The position numbers and the translations under genes are program-made. Positions 17,647-25,318 of a DNA stretch of 40,982 bases are shown here, in pieces. Within the stretch, counting starts at the first letter, position 1, and each line of letters starts with the position of its first letter. The notes beneath the pieces were generated by a model. That model had not been told where the DNA came from and made no database searches. It saw only the letters and a list, made by a program, of their open reading frames with translations. The DNA is from Verrucomicrobiota bacterium (GTDB lineage: Bacteria > Verrucomicrobiota > Verrucomicrobiia > Limisphaerales > CAIMTB01), in NCBI GenBank assembly GCA_963205105.1, contig CAUJJW010000244.1:1-40982 (forward strand), written 5' to 3'.

Positions 17647-17957
17647 CCCCGCGGGGTGTATTTCCGTTCGAGTTCCGCCCGGATCTCGGTCCAGGGAATA
17701 GCGGTCTGGGGATTCCGCCGGTGTTCCTCCAGACGCCGATCCAGTTCTGCCGCCTGGGCCTCGCTCAACGGCGGTTCATACCCCGATTCGGCGATGCTTT
17801 CCCAAAGGGTCTCGGCCAGTTCGATCCGCTCGGACAGCGGCAGGGCCCTGGCGGCGTCGAATCGGATCGCGTTAACGGAGGCAAACGAGGCGTCCCCTGG
17901 GACCTCGGTAAGCCGGCCTCGGCCGGAGCTGTGGCCTCCAGGTGCTCCCGCGAGCAT
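17643..17957 (-). CDS. Addiction-module antitoxin (TIGR02574-like)
   Basis: The conserved part is ARALPLSERIELAETLWESI followed by LSEAQAAELDRRLEEHR and a Pro-Trp motif (IPWTEIRAELER), exactly the short helical antitoxin that precedes RelE/ParE toxins of this class. The start is uncertain: the frame is open to 18113; the ATG at 17957 gives 104 residues, whereas the family usually begins ~10 residues before ARALPL, so a non-ATG start near 17900 is possible. Its stop overlaps the toxin start (ATGA). With the toxin truncated, it may now be an orphan antitoxin able to neutralise related toxins. Confidence 0.75.
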   Translation of the reverse strand: MLAGAPGGHSSGRGRLTEVPGDASFASVNAIRFDAARALPLSERIELAETLWESIAESGYEPPLSEAQAAELDRRLEEHRRNPQTAIPWTEIRAELERKYTPRG

Positions 17958-17992
17958 TGACGCCGGGATAGGTGGCTTAGGACCGTAGTTCC

Positions 17993-18667
17993 GTGATCGA
18001 CCTGAACGAGTTCGTCGAAAAGGGTGACGTGGCACCTCTTGGCGAATCTTGCCTGCTGCGAGTTGAGTTGGATGGAATTGAGCCGTCCATCGACCGGCTG
18101 CTGATTGTCCCACGAATGGCCAACTTGAGTTGGGTACACGCCGTCATCCAGGTCGCTATGGGATGGACGAACAGTCATCTGCACCAGTTTCGTATCGGTG
18201 ACGTCAGAATCTCCGACCCGAGATTCAACCTCGACGAATATGAAGGTGATCCGCCGGTCGTGGACGAGGCGAAGGTGACCTTGGAGGAGGTCCTTGCCGG
18301 CAAGGGACTCGAATTCATCTACGAGTATGACTTTGGAGATTCGTGGAACCACGTGCTGACCTTTTTGAAAACGGGACCTTCGCAGGAGGCCGGCATCAAG
18401 CATCGGGCGGTTTGTTTGAAGGGCCACCGGGCCTGTCCTCCCGAGGACTGCGGCAGCATCCCCGGTTATGAGAATCTGCTCGCGGCCCTGAGGGACCGAA
18501 AGCACCCGGAGCATCGTTCCATGCGGCAATGGCTGGGCCGGCCCTATGACCCCGAGGCGTTTTCCGTCGAGAAGGCCAACCGGTTTCTGGCGCAGCTCAA
18601 GTGGCCCAAAGTGACGGAGGCTGCTTTGCGGAAAGTTCTGATGGCCCGCGATCGGGCCAAGCCCTGA
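17993..18667 (+). CDS. Plasmid pRiA4b ORF-3-like family protein
   Basis: 224 residues, GTG at 17993. The family signature is clear: LRVELDGIEPSIDRLLIVP near the start, then LSWVHAVIQVAMGWTNSHLH, FIYEYDFGDSWNHVL, and C-terminal GHRACPPEDCGSIPGYENLL. The family is common on plasmids and islands; its molecular function is not established, although the fold is thought to be nucleic-acid-associated. The conserved His, Asp-Trp and Cys-Pro-Pro-Glu-Asp-Cys residues are all present, so the gene looks intact. It is divergent from the antitoxin gene with about 35 bases between. Confidence 0.88.
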   Translation: MIDLNEFVEKGDVAPLGESCLLRVELDGIEPSIDRLLIVPRMANLSWVHAVIQVAMGWTNSHLHQFRIGDVRISDPRFNLDEYEGDPPVVDEAKVTLEEVLAGKGLEFIYEYDFGDSWNHVLTFLKTGPSQEAGIKHRAVCLKGHRACPPEDCGSIPGYENLLAALRDRKHPEHRSMRQWLGRPYDPEAFSVEKANRFLAQLKWPKVTEAALRKVLMARDRAKP

Positions 18668-18670
18668 TCG

Positions 18671-18711
18671 CCGCCACCGGGTCCGCCACCGGGTCCGCCA
18701 CCGGGTCCGCC
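18671..18711 (+). repeat. 12-bp tandem repeat and two hairpins after the pRiA4b-like gene
   Basis: CCGCCACCGGGT is repeated about 3.4 times, beginning 4 bases after the stop codon. Just beyond are two hairpins: CGGACT-TCA-AGTCCG (18729-18743) and CCTTAA-TTCG-TTAAGG (18750-18765, a UUCG tetraloop). Neither has a T-run, but together they may end or protect the transcript. Confidence 0.6.
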
Positions 18712-18809
18712 ATGGTGCGCGTCTGTGACGGACTTCAAGTCCGCGATCACCTTAATTCGTTAAGGGGTTCGGCGTGCCTGTGAGAAAACAGATTCCTGGA
18801 CGAGATCGA

Positions 18810-18972
18810 CCCGATGCGTGGACGGAGGTCTTTCGTCATATTTCTTTGTCGGATGAACCACCGAGGCACAGAGGCACGGAGCAGAGAGGAAGGGTTCCGT
18901 CCGACGAAGGTCGATCCCGGTCGCCTGCTGATCATTCAAAGGACATCTCTGTGCCTCGGTGCCTCCGTGGTC
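18810..18972 (+). repeat. Left flanking repeat of the GxxExxY unit
   Basis: Begins CCCGATGCGTGG, contains GAACCACCGAGGCACAGAGG paired with CCTCGGTGCCTCCGTGGTCC around TGATCATTCAAAGGA. It is in the same orientation as the right copy at 19389-19583. Its outer 45 bases recur only in the solo copy at 2373. Its inner end runs directly to the end of the GxxExxY gene. Confidence 0.75.
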
Positions 18973-19009
18973 CAAGATCGCTCCTGAACAAGTCACCACA
19001 CACCACCCT

Positions 19010-19366
19010 CTACACACCTTGCTTGAGGGCCGGCACGTTGAAGTTGATCAACAGGCCCAACGACTTTCGGGTGAGTCTCAAATACGTGAGCAGCTGAGCC
19101 TCGTGAATGGGATGCAACTCCGTCACCGCCTTGAGCTCAACGATGACCGCGTCATCAATCACGAAGTCCAACCGATAGCCACAATCGAGGTCCACCTCCT
19201 TGTAGCGCACCGGCAGCGGTTGCTGGCGCTCGTAACGCACCCCGATCCGGGAGATTTCATACGCCAGGCATTCTTCGTAAGCACTTTCGAGCAATCCTGG
19301 TCCCAATACTCGGTGAATCTCCATGCACAGTCCGATGACCTTCCCGCTCAAATCGTTCAGTCGCAT
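19010..19366 (-). CDS. GxxExxY protein, predicted PD-(D/E)XK-like nuclease
   Basis: 118 residues from the ATG at 19366; the frame is open into the flanking repeat, but MRLNDLSGKVIGLCMEIHRV is the standard start of the family. The name-giving motif is G24-LL-E27-SA-Y30. It also has D67 in YRLDF, E77-L-K79 in AVIVELKAV and Q91...Y95, the layout of a PD-(D/E)XK nuclease core (D...ExK...QxxxY), so a catalytic role is plausible although the family function is unproven. Genes of this family often sit within interspersed CACGGAGGCAC-type repeats in diverse bacteria, from memory. Here repeats in direct orientation lie on both sides, suggesting the gene is the cargo or the enzyme of a small mobile unit. 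Confidence 0.85.
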   Translation of the reverse strand: MRLNDLSGKVIGLCMEIHRVLGPGLLESAYEECLAYEISRIGVRYERQQPLPVRYKEVDLDCGYRLDFVIDDAVIVELKAVTELHPIHEAQLLTYLRLTRKSLGLLINFNVPALKQGV

Positions 19367-19388
19367 CCTCTGGTCCTCATGGGCCGCG

Positions 19389-19583
19389 GGATGAACCGCC
19401 GAGTCAGCGAGGCACGGAGCAGAGAGGAGGGGTTCCGTCCGTCGAGGGTCGATCCGGGTCGCTTGCTGATCATTCAAAGGACCTCTCTGTGCCTTGGTGT
19501 CTCCGTGGTTCATCTTCCCCATCCTCATCCACTGGAGAACGTGATGGTCAGGTCATTCCTTACAACAATTCCTCCGCTTTCTG
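19389..19583 (+). repeat. Right flanking repeat of the GxxExxY unit
   Basis: Begins at GGATGAACCGCCGAG, 22 bases upstream of the GxxExxY start, and ends at GCTTTCTGG. The first ~125 bases match the left copy; the last ~70 (CTTCCCCATCC to TTTCTGG) are shared only with the solo copy at 2373-2611. Imperfect palindrome inside as in the other copies. Confidence 0.75.
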
Positions 19584-19596
19584 GCATTTCATGGCG

Positions 19597-19694
19597 TCTG
19601 CAGCTTGGCGTGAAATCAATCGTTTCGGCTTGGGATTCGACCGATTGTGTCGCCTCTACACCCCTGGAACGCGGAGTTGTGCTGAAGTGCCGCG
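19597..19694 (+). promoter_or_regulatory. Conserved leader of HTH gene, copy 1
   Basis: About 95 bases that match 24738-24831 with about three differences (for example GGGATTCGACC versus GGGAATCGACC), higher identity than the HTH coding regions themselves. The block begins within 15 bases of the GxxExxY right repeat. It could hold a promoter, an RNA element or a recombination site; no classical terminator or riboswitch is recognised. Confidence 0.55.
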
Positions 19695-19931
19695 GTGAAG
19701 ATCACCACGATTCCGGTAGAGCAGGGACTCGGCACTGATCCGCTTCACGGGCGTCTGGCCCTGAGCGTTCGAGAGACCGCGGATGCTTTGGGGCTTTGCG
19801 AAAAGACCGTTCGACGATTGATCGACCGTCGGCTGTTGCGGGCGTCGACCGCTCTCCGTCACCTCCTGATTCCCCGATCCGAGATCATCCGGTTCCTGGA
19901 ACAAACCAGCCAGTCGGACCGCCAGCGTTAA
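19695..19931 (+). CDS. Small excisionase-like helix-turn-helix protein, copy 1
   Basis: 78 residues, GTG at 19695. After a 23-residue lead (ending in PLHGRLA), the HTH is clear: LSVRETADALGLCEKTVRRL followed by IDRRLLRASTALRHLLIP and the helix SEIIRFLEQ, i.e. the excisionase/MerR-like winged helix (HTH_17 type). It is a paralogue of 24832-25107, with near identity up to about residue 20 and then many differences. Members of this class act as recombination directionality factors or small repressors; with an integrase on the same island an excisionase role is reasonable but unproven. No Shine-Dalgarno sequence is obvious before the GTG. Confidence 0.8.
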   Translation: MKITTIPVEQGLGTDPLHGRLALSVRETADALGLCEKTVRRLIDRRLLRASTALRHLLIPRSEIIRFLEQTSQSDRQR

Positions 19932-19969
19932 TTAAAATCCCGGAGAAAGGCGTTTGAGGCGGAAACAAT

Positions 19970-20063
19970 AGGGTCCAGGCACGATACTCAAGATGGATGG
20001 AGCACCACCTCATGTCCCACGGCACCTAAAACTCATCAATTGTTGTTTGTCGGGACCTGAGCC
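19970..20063 (+). repeat. REP-like hairpin element, copy 2
   Basis: Diverged copy of the element at 9351-9443: GGGTCCAGGC at the left, GGACCTGAGCCC at the right, and shared GGCACCTAAAA and AATTGTTGTTTGTCGGGACC inside. One copy is inside the island and the other outside, so the element moved independently of the island. Confidence 0.55.
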
Positions 20064-20127
20064 CATTGGAATTTTCCAACCCTGTGGTTGACTGGTGCAG
20101 GTGGGGAAGCCGGCGGAACGGTCTACC

Positions 20128-20973
20128 TTAAAAATCTACCATGCGCTGCAGACCAGCGGTGGAAACCCACGAGAAGCAAATACCTTCAGGTATCCAGCAA
20201 GCCGAATCCTCGTCCCAATAGAATCGGCAAACGTATGGAAAGCTGGGATCGGGAGCACTGTGTTGAATCAAGATGCTGACTGTTGCAATAGTGACGCTGC
20301 CTTTGTCTTTCACGATATCCATCGGATTTCGATCGAACAGAAAAGTCGGTTGAGGACAGGCAACCCCTGCGTTCTTCTTTCCCATGGCGATTTGTGGGAT
20401 TGGCGTCAGGTCCTGTTTCGTCGATTGAATGATGATTTCCGTTTCCTCCTTGCATAAACCAACCCAGAAGTTGGTTATTCCCAAGCCCCCGAAGCGCATT
20501 TCATAGTCGAAGCGCAATGCATCTTCGGGAGCAGCAGGCACCGTGATGCTCTGCTGTTCAAGACGAGCCAATCGTGGGGCAATAGTGTCTGTCCACTTTT
20601 CATGGTTAATTTTGGCAGTCCTTGGAGTTCGAAAGCGTCTGTAGTCCTCATAACCGCCAGAATGGAAAGCTGTTATCATTAGAATGACCGCCTCACGGAG
20701 GGCCTGCTCTTGCTTCATGGCTACAGAAGTCGTCTTGTAGATAAACATCTTGCTCACCAGATTTGAGATGCTTGTCCCTAATTCTATGGGGACATACCTC
20801 TTTTCCTGCCATTCGGCCGCGATCCGGGGATATTGATCCATCGTGATTTGAGAAGAATCCGATATTCTGCTCCCCCGTTGATTCGCGAGGATGGCTACAA
20901 TGACTATGACCATAAGAGCGACAATCATGGTTAACACGATTTTGCGTGGCCTTCGGTGCGTTAATTTACTCAT
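20128..20973 (-). CDS. Orphan membrane-anchored protein of unknown function
   Basis: 281 residues, ATG at 20973. Residues ~11-30 (IVLTMIVALMVIVIVAILA) form one transmembrane helix after a basic N-terminus, so the rest is probably extracytoplasmic. The remainder is mixed alpha/beta with aromatic clusters (YEDYRRFRTPRT, ITNFWVGLCKEET, FPYVCRFYWDEDSACWIPEG) and four to five cysteines. No family is recognised. The DNA is clearly less GC-rich than the surrounding genes and richer in A/T-ending codons, suggesting acquisition from another source. It has no close operon partner; about 150 bases separate it from the M56 gene downstream of which it lies. Confidence 0.65.
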   Translation of the reverse strand: MSKLTHRRPRKIVLTMIVALMVIVIVAILANQRGSRISDSSQITMDQYPRIAAEWQEKRYVPIELGTSISNLVSKMFIYKTTSVAMKQEQALREAVILMITAFHSGGYEDYRRFRTPRTAKINHEKWTDTIAPRLARLEQQSITVPAAPEDALRFDYEMRFGGLGITNFWVGLCKEETEIIIQSTKQDLTPIPQIAMGKKNAGVACPQPTFLFDRNPMDIVKDKGSVTIATVSILIQHSAPDPSFPYVCRFYWDEDSACWIPEGICFSWVSTAGLQRMVDF

Positions 20974-21126
20974 AAGCTGATTAAGTGCCTGGCATGATCT
21001 TCACTTAGACCTAGCCTTTTGGGTGCCACATGCTCGTTCTTGATTGTTCGAGGGCGCGCGCGGGCGAGCTTTGGTATATGACCAGGCGCCGCGCACTGCG
21101 TCTTCGCCCGGACCATGTTGCCCGCT

Positions 21127-23223
21127 TCATTCGAACATCGTCTCCTCCATCGCGGAGATGATCTCGTGGTCGCCAAGCAGGTGCGGAGGGAAATCGGGAA
21201 TGGGCCGACCGTCCAGCGATTGCGGCGTGTAAAGCAATGCCACTCTCCAAGGCGCGCGCGATGGAGGCAGGACGCACGCGTCACCCGTCGTACTCGCCGG
21301 AATGCGGGACACGCACGAGGGATAATCGCTGCTCACCGTCGTCCACCCATCGGGGTTGCCTTCGGAGTCGTTGGTCCTCACCTGTACGCGCACGTTCCAA
21401 AGCAGGAGCGGCACGCTCTCGGAGTTGGTGATCGTGAAATACGTCACGCCGTCCGGCTTCCTGAAGGCCCGGGATATCGCCACTCGATTGGTGTGCACCC
21501 TCGGCACCACGGTGTACGCGCCCTCTGTGAAATTCACGGCATACCAGGCGGCTTCCTCGGCCGGATTGCGCCCATCGAGGGGGCGCGGGGGCGTGGGCTG
21601 TCGCGCACCGAGCCGGCGGGCGAAGACCTCGGCGATCGAGAAGACCTCGTCGAGTGACATCTTCGCGTGGAGGTTCAGATTCAGTATCCACTGGCCCGAT
21701 GCCATCCAAAGGGTACGGCTGTCCCCTGTGTAGAGTAAGGCCTCCAAATCCCCGACCCGCCGAACACTCCGTTCGAACACTTTCCCATCCGAAAGCCTGG
21801 GCAGCAGGCGTGTCTGCATTAGATGGTTCCACTCGTCCTCCACACGGTTCGTCGACTCCAGCCGTCTCAGCCACGCGTCGAAGACGTAATGGCTGCCGCG
21901 AAAGTAGGAAACGTCGCAGAAAGCGGCTCCCTGCGGAACGCTCGACCGTATCAAGTTCTTCGCAGGCTCAAAGACTCCGGGGTCAAAGTACTCCAGGGCC
22001 GGGGTTCCGCGATCGACGAGACTGGTGACACGATCCGACCAACCCTCTCCGAGGTCCTCGCCCCCGGGCAGCAATTCCCCGGCGGCCCCCAGGTTGATGG
22101 GTGGTCGTGACTCATTTTCTGGCGCCGCGGCGGTGGTCGCGTTGGTCCAACACACCATCGCAAGAGCCAAAGCCGACGCGATCGCGACATGACCCTTGGA
22201 GGAGGTCGGCGCGAAGGTTGCGATCGCGCGGATGCGTTTCTCCATGTCGGCCGGACCGTCGGTAGTCCCCAAGGCGGTTCCCCCGAAGACCGGAACCGGC
22301 GCAGGTCCGCCTGCCAGCAACAGCAAGGTTTCGCCGTATGCCGAACGATCCCCGGGGCCAGTCACCCCCAGGACCTTGGCGTCGGTTGCGATCTCCCGTT
22401 CGAGCCGGATGCGACGCAGTAGCCACGGGACGACGGGATTGAACCAATGCAGGGCTTGAATGAGGCGAAGCAACAATCCCCAACGCAGATCGTTTCTCGC
22501 CACGTGCGCGAGTTCGTGGAGCAAAATATGCCGAAGCTGAGCTTGGCTGGCATGGGATTCGATGCTGGCCGGGAGCAAAAGGGTCGGACTCCAGAATCCC
22601 CAGACGGCAGGCGCGGGTACCCACGTGCCGACTCTCAACGCGACCGGCACGCGAACGCCCATTTGATGACGGCAGCTGGCGAATAGGGCCGACGTCTCCG
22701 GCCCCGGCTGCGTCGTCCGAGTCCGAACCCATCGACTCATCCGCAGGCCGGCCAGAACGGTACTTCCCAGAACCGCCAAGCATCCCAACGACCAGATGCC
22801 GGCGACCACGTGTCGGATGTTCCGAGACCGGGCCGGCGCTGATGCCGGCTTGAACACCTGCAGCATGGGAATCGCATTGGCTCTGGGCTCCGCCTTCTCT
22901 CGCGTTTCCGGGGAGAAGGGACTCGGCGGCGGTCGGACGATTCCTGTCGGTCTGGTTGCGGGGGCCTCGCCCCGAAGCACCTTGGCTGCGGTCCAGCCTT
23001 GAACATCGACGACTTCGAACAGGCTGAACGGGGCTCCGGGACTCCACGGGAGTAACAACCTGCCAGCGACGATCCACCACAGATACCGACGTCCCGCGGC
23101 ACTGAGCCGCTTCCCGCACAACCCACGAATCACCAGCAGCGCGGGAATCAGAACCGTCGCCTGGACGCTGCATCGCAGGAATGCGGAAAACGTGGTGTCC
23201 AAGCCCGCCAGGAGTGTGTCCAT
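21127..23223 (-). CDS. BlaR1/MecR1-like M56 membrane metallopeptidase with novel C-terminal domain
   Basis: 698 residues from the ATG at 23223. The N-terminal half has several transmembrane helices (about 18-36, 48-62, 138-160) and a zinc site HELAH at 236-240 with LEREIATDA (about 275-281) supplying the downstream acidic ligand, as in M56 peptidases. Another transmembrane segment follows near 345-365 (IASALALAMVCW). The last ~330 residues are extracytoplasmic and are not the penicillin-binding domain of BlaR1; I do not recognise them. In the known systems, ligand binding outside activates the protease, which causes cleavage of the BlaI-type repressor. The gene starts 1 base after the repressor stop codon, so the pair is a translationally coupled sensor-repressor unit with an unknown signal. 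Confidence 0.85.
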   Translation of the reverse strand: MDTLLAGLDTTFSAFLRCSVQATVLIPALLVIRGLCGKRLSAAGRRYLWWIVAGRLLLPWSPGAPFSLFEVVDVQGWTAAKVLRGEAPATRPTGIVRPPPSPFSPETREKAEPRANAIPMLQVFKPASAPARSRNIRHVVAGIWSLGCLAVLGSTVLAGLRMSRWVRTRTTQPGPETSALFASCRHQMGVRVPVALRVGTWVPAPAVWGFWSPTLLLPASIESHASQAQLRHILLHELAHVARNDLRWGLLLRLIQALHWFNPVVPWLLRRIRLEREIATDAKVLGVTGPGDRSAYGETLLLLAGGPAPVPVFGGTALGTTDGPADMEKRIRAIATFAPTSSKGHVAIASALALAMVCWTNATTAAAPENESRPPINLGAAGELLPGGEDLGEGWSDRVTSLVDRGTPALEYFDPGVFEPAKNLIRSSVPQGAAFCDVSYFRGSHYVFDAWLRRLESTNRVEDEWNHLMQTRLLPRLSDGKVFERSVRRVGDLEALLYTGDSRTLWMASGQWILNLNLHAKMSLDEVFSIAEVFARRLGARQPTPPRPLDGRNPAEEAAWYAVNFTEGAYTVVPRVHTNRVAISRAFRKPDGVTYFTITNSESVPLLLWNVRVQVRTNDSEGNPDGWTTVSSDYPSCVSRIPASTTGDACVLPPSRAPWRVALLYTPQSLDGRPIPDFPPHLLGDHEIISAMEETMFE

Positions 23224-23224
23224 T

Positions 23225-23599
23225 TCATCGCTCCTTCTGTCGCAGAATGCCACGCAGCTTGCGGACCTGCTCGGGGGTCATCCGAGTCTCCTCAACCATG
23301 GCGATCACCATGTCGGCCGACGCCCCGGAGAACACGCGTTCCAGGAACGATCGGCTTTCCTGGCGAATCGATTCCTCCTTCCGCAGCAATGGCTCGTAGT
23401 GCTGACGCCCCTCGATTCTGAGCATCCGCACAGCTCTCTTCTTTACGAGCCTGGCCAGCAGACTGCGGATTGTGCCTCGCGACCACCCTTTTGACGCGCC
23501 CAGGCGTTCGACGATCGTTGCGGTAGGCAAAGGGTGTTCGCTCCAAAGCAGGGCGAGCACCGCGCGTTCCGTGGGGGAGATGGGAGGATGAGAGATCAT
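23225..23599 (-). CDS. BlaI/MecI-family transcriptional repressor
   Basis: 124 residues from ATG at 23599 (a TTG at 23620 would add seven). The winged helix is typical: ISPTERAVLALLWSEHPLPT, then the recognition region GWSRGTIRSLLARLVKKRAV and the wing EGRQHYEPLL. The C-terminal dimerisation helices (ESIRQESRSFLERVF, TPEQVRKLRGIL) are complete. It should repress its own operon, and perhaps unlinked genes, until inactivated by the membrane peptidase encoded next. Inverted repeats at 23613-23655 lie directly upstream and are the likely operators. No beta-lactamase or other obvious target gene is adjacent. Confidence 0.9.
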   Translation of the reverse strand: MISHPPISPTERAVLALLWSEHPLPTATIVERLGASKGWSRGTIRSLLARLVKKRAVRMLRIEGRQHYEPLLRKEESIRQESRSFLERVFSGASADMVIAMVEETRMTPEQVRKLRGILRQKER

Positions 23600-23612
23600 C
23601 GTGGCTGCAAGC

Positions 23613-23655
23613 GCAGCCAATGTGTGGCTGCGTTTGTAGCCGTAGTCAAGGGCTA
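23613..23655 (-). promoter_or_regulatory. Candidate BlaI operators
   Basis: Two inverted repeats: GCAGCCA-N5-TGGCTGC (23613-23631, perfect) and TAGCC-N9-GGCTA (23637-23655). They lie 14-56 bases upstream of the blaI ATG, where a self-repressor would bind. They do not show the TACA/TGTA core of staphylococcal operators. Confidence 0.5.
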
Positions 23656-24133
23656 TGCGGCAACTGACAACTGGAGGGTGTCGTTAACAGAGGGCGGTGG
23701 AGGGCACAGGACGCAGTCAGGTTCGCCTGTGGAAAGGTTGGTTTTTCGCAGCTGGGAGCCGGGAACTCTCGGCTGATGCCGACATCCCGGGCGATGGCGA
23801 CGAGGATGCTGAGTCCTCGAACAACCAGGGATTGTGGTGTTTACTCATACCGATGCCAAGACGAGGCCGGATTGGGAGTTCGTGCTCACTGCGGATGAGT
23901 TTGGACGCTACCGAGGGGCGTACATTCAACCCTTTTACACGCCCGGCACTGCTAACGCGGCCACAGATTCAGATTGCGGTTTCACTACCTCCGCAATGAT
24001 CATACTGGCGAACCATTGTGGCCTACGAACGGCGGTTTGACCGGGGCTTCCACGACTGACCTTGCAGCCCGTCGTCGTACACCCAGGTGTTCGCCGTTAA
24101 GGGCACTCAGCAAACAAGTGAACAGAGAAATCT
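23656..24133. other. Gap upstream of the lipoprotein gene with no supportable gene
   Basis: About 480 bases. Short frames occur on both strands (for example 23834-24040, plus), but they lack starts with ribosome-binding sites and recognisable motifs. May contain promoters for the divergent BlaI and lipoprotein genes. Confidence 0.4.
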
Positions 24134-24697
24134 ATGAAAGAACACTTCATGCGTTATCTCCATCGGTTCGTCTGGTTTCGACCGCATCTGTTTTTACCTC
24201 TTCTTGTCGGGCTTCTTCCAGGATGCACTACACGTCACATAAGCCAGCCGCCAATGCACGAGGCTGCGGAGCTGAAGCCGACCTCAGAATTAGGGAACGA
24301 CAAGTGTGTTGTACCTGCGGGATGGGTCTCAACAGTTCCTGCACCGTTGGAAATTATCAGCTTTTCGATCCCTGACGCCGCGGGCGACGGGCAAGCCAAG
24401 GTGATGAAGCTGAATGACTATCAATATCCGCTCCTTTTAAATGTGAACCGTTGTCGTGAACAGATTGGTTCTGGTCCGATTGACGAGTATTTGCTCAACA
24501 AGATATGGAAACCCGTGAAAACCGCGAGCGGTGAGGAGGGGAAGGCGTTTGAACTAATCGGAGCAGAGAAGAGCGTTTTGTTTGCGGCTGTCGTTCGAGG
24601 AGAGGCGACCTGGTTCTTCAAACTGATGGCACCGAATAACCTCGCGTGGAAACAGCGTGCCTCCTTTTATCAGTTCATTAGCTCGTTCAATCTCTAA
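24134..24697 (+). CDS. Orphan lipoprotein with ANVNRWR-like motif
   Basis: 187 residues, ATG at 24134 (a second ATG follows five codons later). Residues ~12-31 form a signal ending in LLVGLLPGC, a lipobox, so the mature protein is a lipid-anchored envelope protein. The mature domain contains CVVPAGW, then EIISFSIP, LLLNVNRCREQIGSGPI and ATWFFKLMAPNNL. From memory, related exported proteins in Verrucomicrobiota and Planctomycetota share the order VPAGW, LANVNRWRGQLGL, WFFKLxG; their function is unknown. The DNA is lower in GC than most of the window. The HTH leader block begins about 40 bases after the stop. Confidence 0.7.
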   Translation: MKEHFMRYLHRFVWFRPHLFLPLLVGLLPGCTTRHISQPPMHEAAELKPTSELGNDKCVVPAGWVSTVPAPLEIISFSIPDAAGDGQAKVMKLNDYQYPLLLNVNRCREQIGSGPIDEYLLNKIWKPVKTASGEEGKAFELIGAEKSVLFAAVVRGEATWFFKLMAPNNLAWKQRASFYQFISSFNL

Positions 24698-24737
24698 CCA
24701 GGGCGAACCAGTGTGAAGCGTAAGTAAGCCTCGTCTG

Positions 24738-24831
24738 CGGCTTGGCGTGAAATCAATCGTTTCGGCTTGGGAATCGACCGATTGTGTCGCCTCTACACCC
24801 CTGGAACGCGGAGTTGTGCTGAAGTGCCGTG
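24738..24831 (+). promoter_or_regulatory. Conserved leader of HTH gene, copy 2
   Basis: Partner of 19597-19694, about 97% identical over ~93 bases by eye. The near identity continues ~35 bases into the coding region and then falls off. Flanking DNA further upstream is unrelated between the two loci, so the duplicated unit starts at this leader. Confidence 0.55.
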
Positions 24832-25107
24832 GTGAAGATCACCACGATTCCGGTAGAGCAGGGAGTCGGCAGCGATCCGCTTCACGGGCGTCTGGCCCTC
24901 AGCGTTCGAGAGACCGCGGAGGCCCTGGGCCTTTGCGAGAAGACCGTTCGGCGATTGACCGACCGACGGCTATTGCGGGCGTCCACCGCGTTGCGGCATT
25001 GGCTGATCCCAAAGACGGAGATTGATCGATTCCTCCGGGAGACGAGCGGGATGTACGATCTTCAGCAACGCACCGCGGGTGGGTGTTCAGGGAACCCGCC
25101 AAGGTGA
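24832..25107 (+). CDS. Small excisionase-like helix-turn-helix protein, copy 2
   Basis: 91 residues from the GTG at 24832, the position homologous to the start of copy 1 (another GTG lies one codon before). The HTH reads LSVRETAEALGLCEKTVRRL, then LTDRRLLRASTALRHWLIP and TEIDRFLRE. Compared with copy 1 the C-terminus is extended by YDLQQRTAGGCSGNPPR, probably run-through into non-homologous DNA. Coding identity to copy 1 is roughly 80% by eye. It lies 2 kb from the integrase start and in the opposite direction to it. Likely a DNA-binding regulator or excisionase; the pair may recognise the same site. Confidence 0.78.
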   Translation: MKITTIPVEQGVGSDPLHGRLALSVRETAEALGLCEKTVRRLTDRRLLRASTALRHWLIPKTEIDRFLRETSGMYDLQQRTAGGCSGNPPR

Positions 25108-25318
25108 GAGGTGTGGACCTCGGGAGGTTCTTCAGAACCGCAGTAGAATCCGAACCACTGCAGTGGGGCCGGCCGAAGGCGTGGACCTGGGTCGACGGCG
25201 CAACCCGCGGTGGGGTTGCGGGGAATGGATCGGAGGTCCTGAGGTAGCCTCGTGCGCTCGGCAGCCCCTGGCTCAGGGACCGAATCGCCGTTGGGGATTC
25301 AAGGGGAGGGGTGAAGGC

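Noticed and set aside
18671..18711. Short tandem repeats as a possible CRISPR or VNTR array
   Set aside because: Unit of 12 bp without spacers and only ~3.4 copies; no cas genes anywhere in the window.
23834..24040. Possible 68-aa gene before the lipoprotein
   Set aside because: No ribosome-binding site, no recognised motif and inconsistent codon use; kept as part of the gap.
24747..25025. Possible leader peptide gene overlapping the second HTH gene
   Set aside because: In copy 1 the corresponding frame lacks the ATG and has a stop soon after, so conservation is at the DNA level and not clearly for this peptide.
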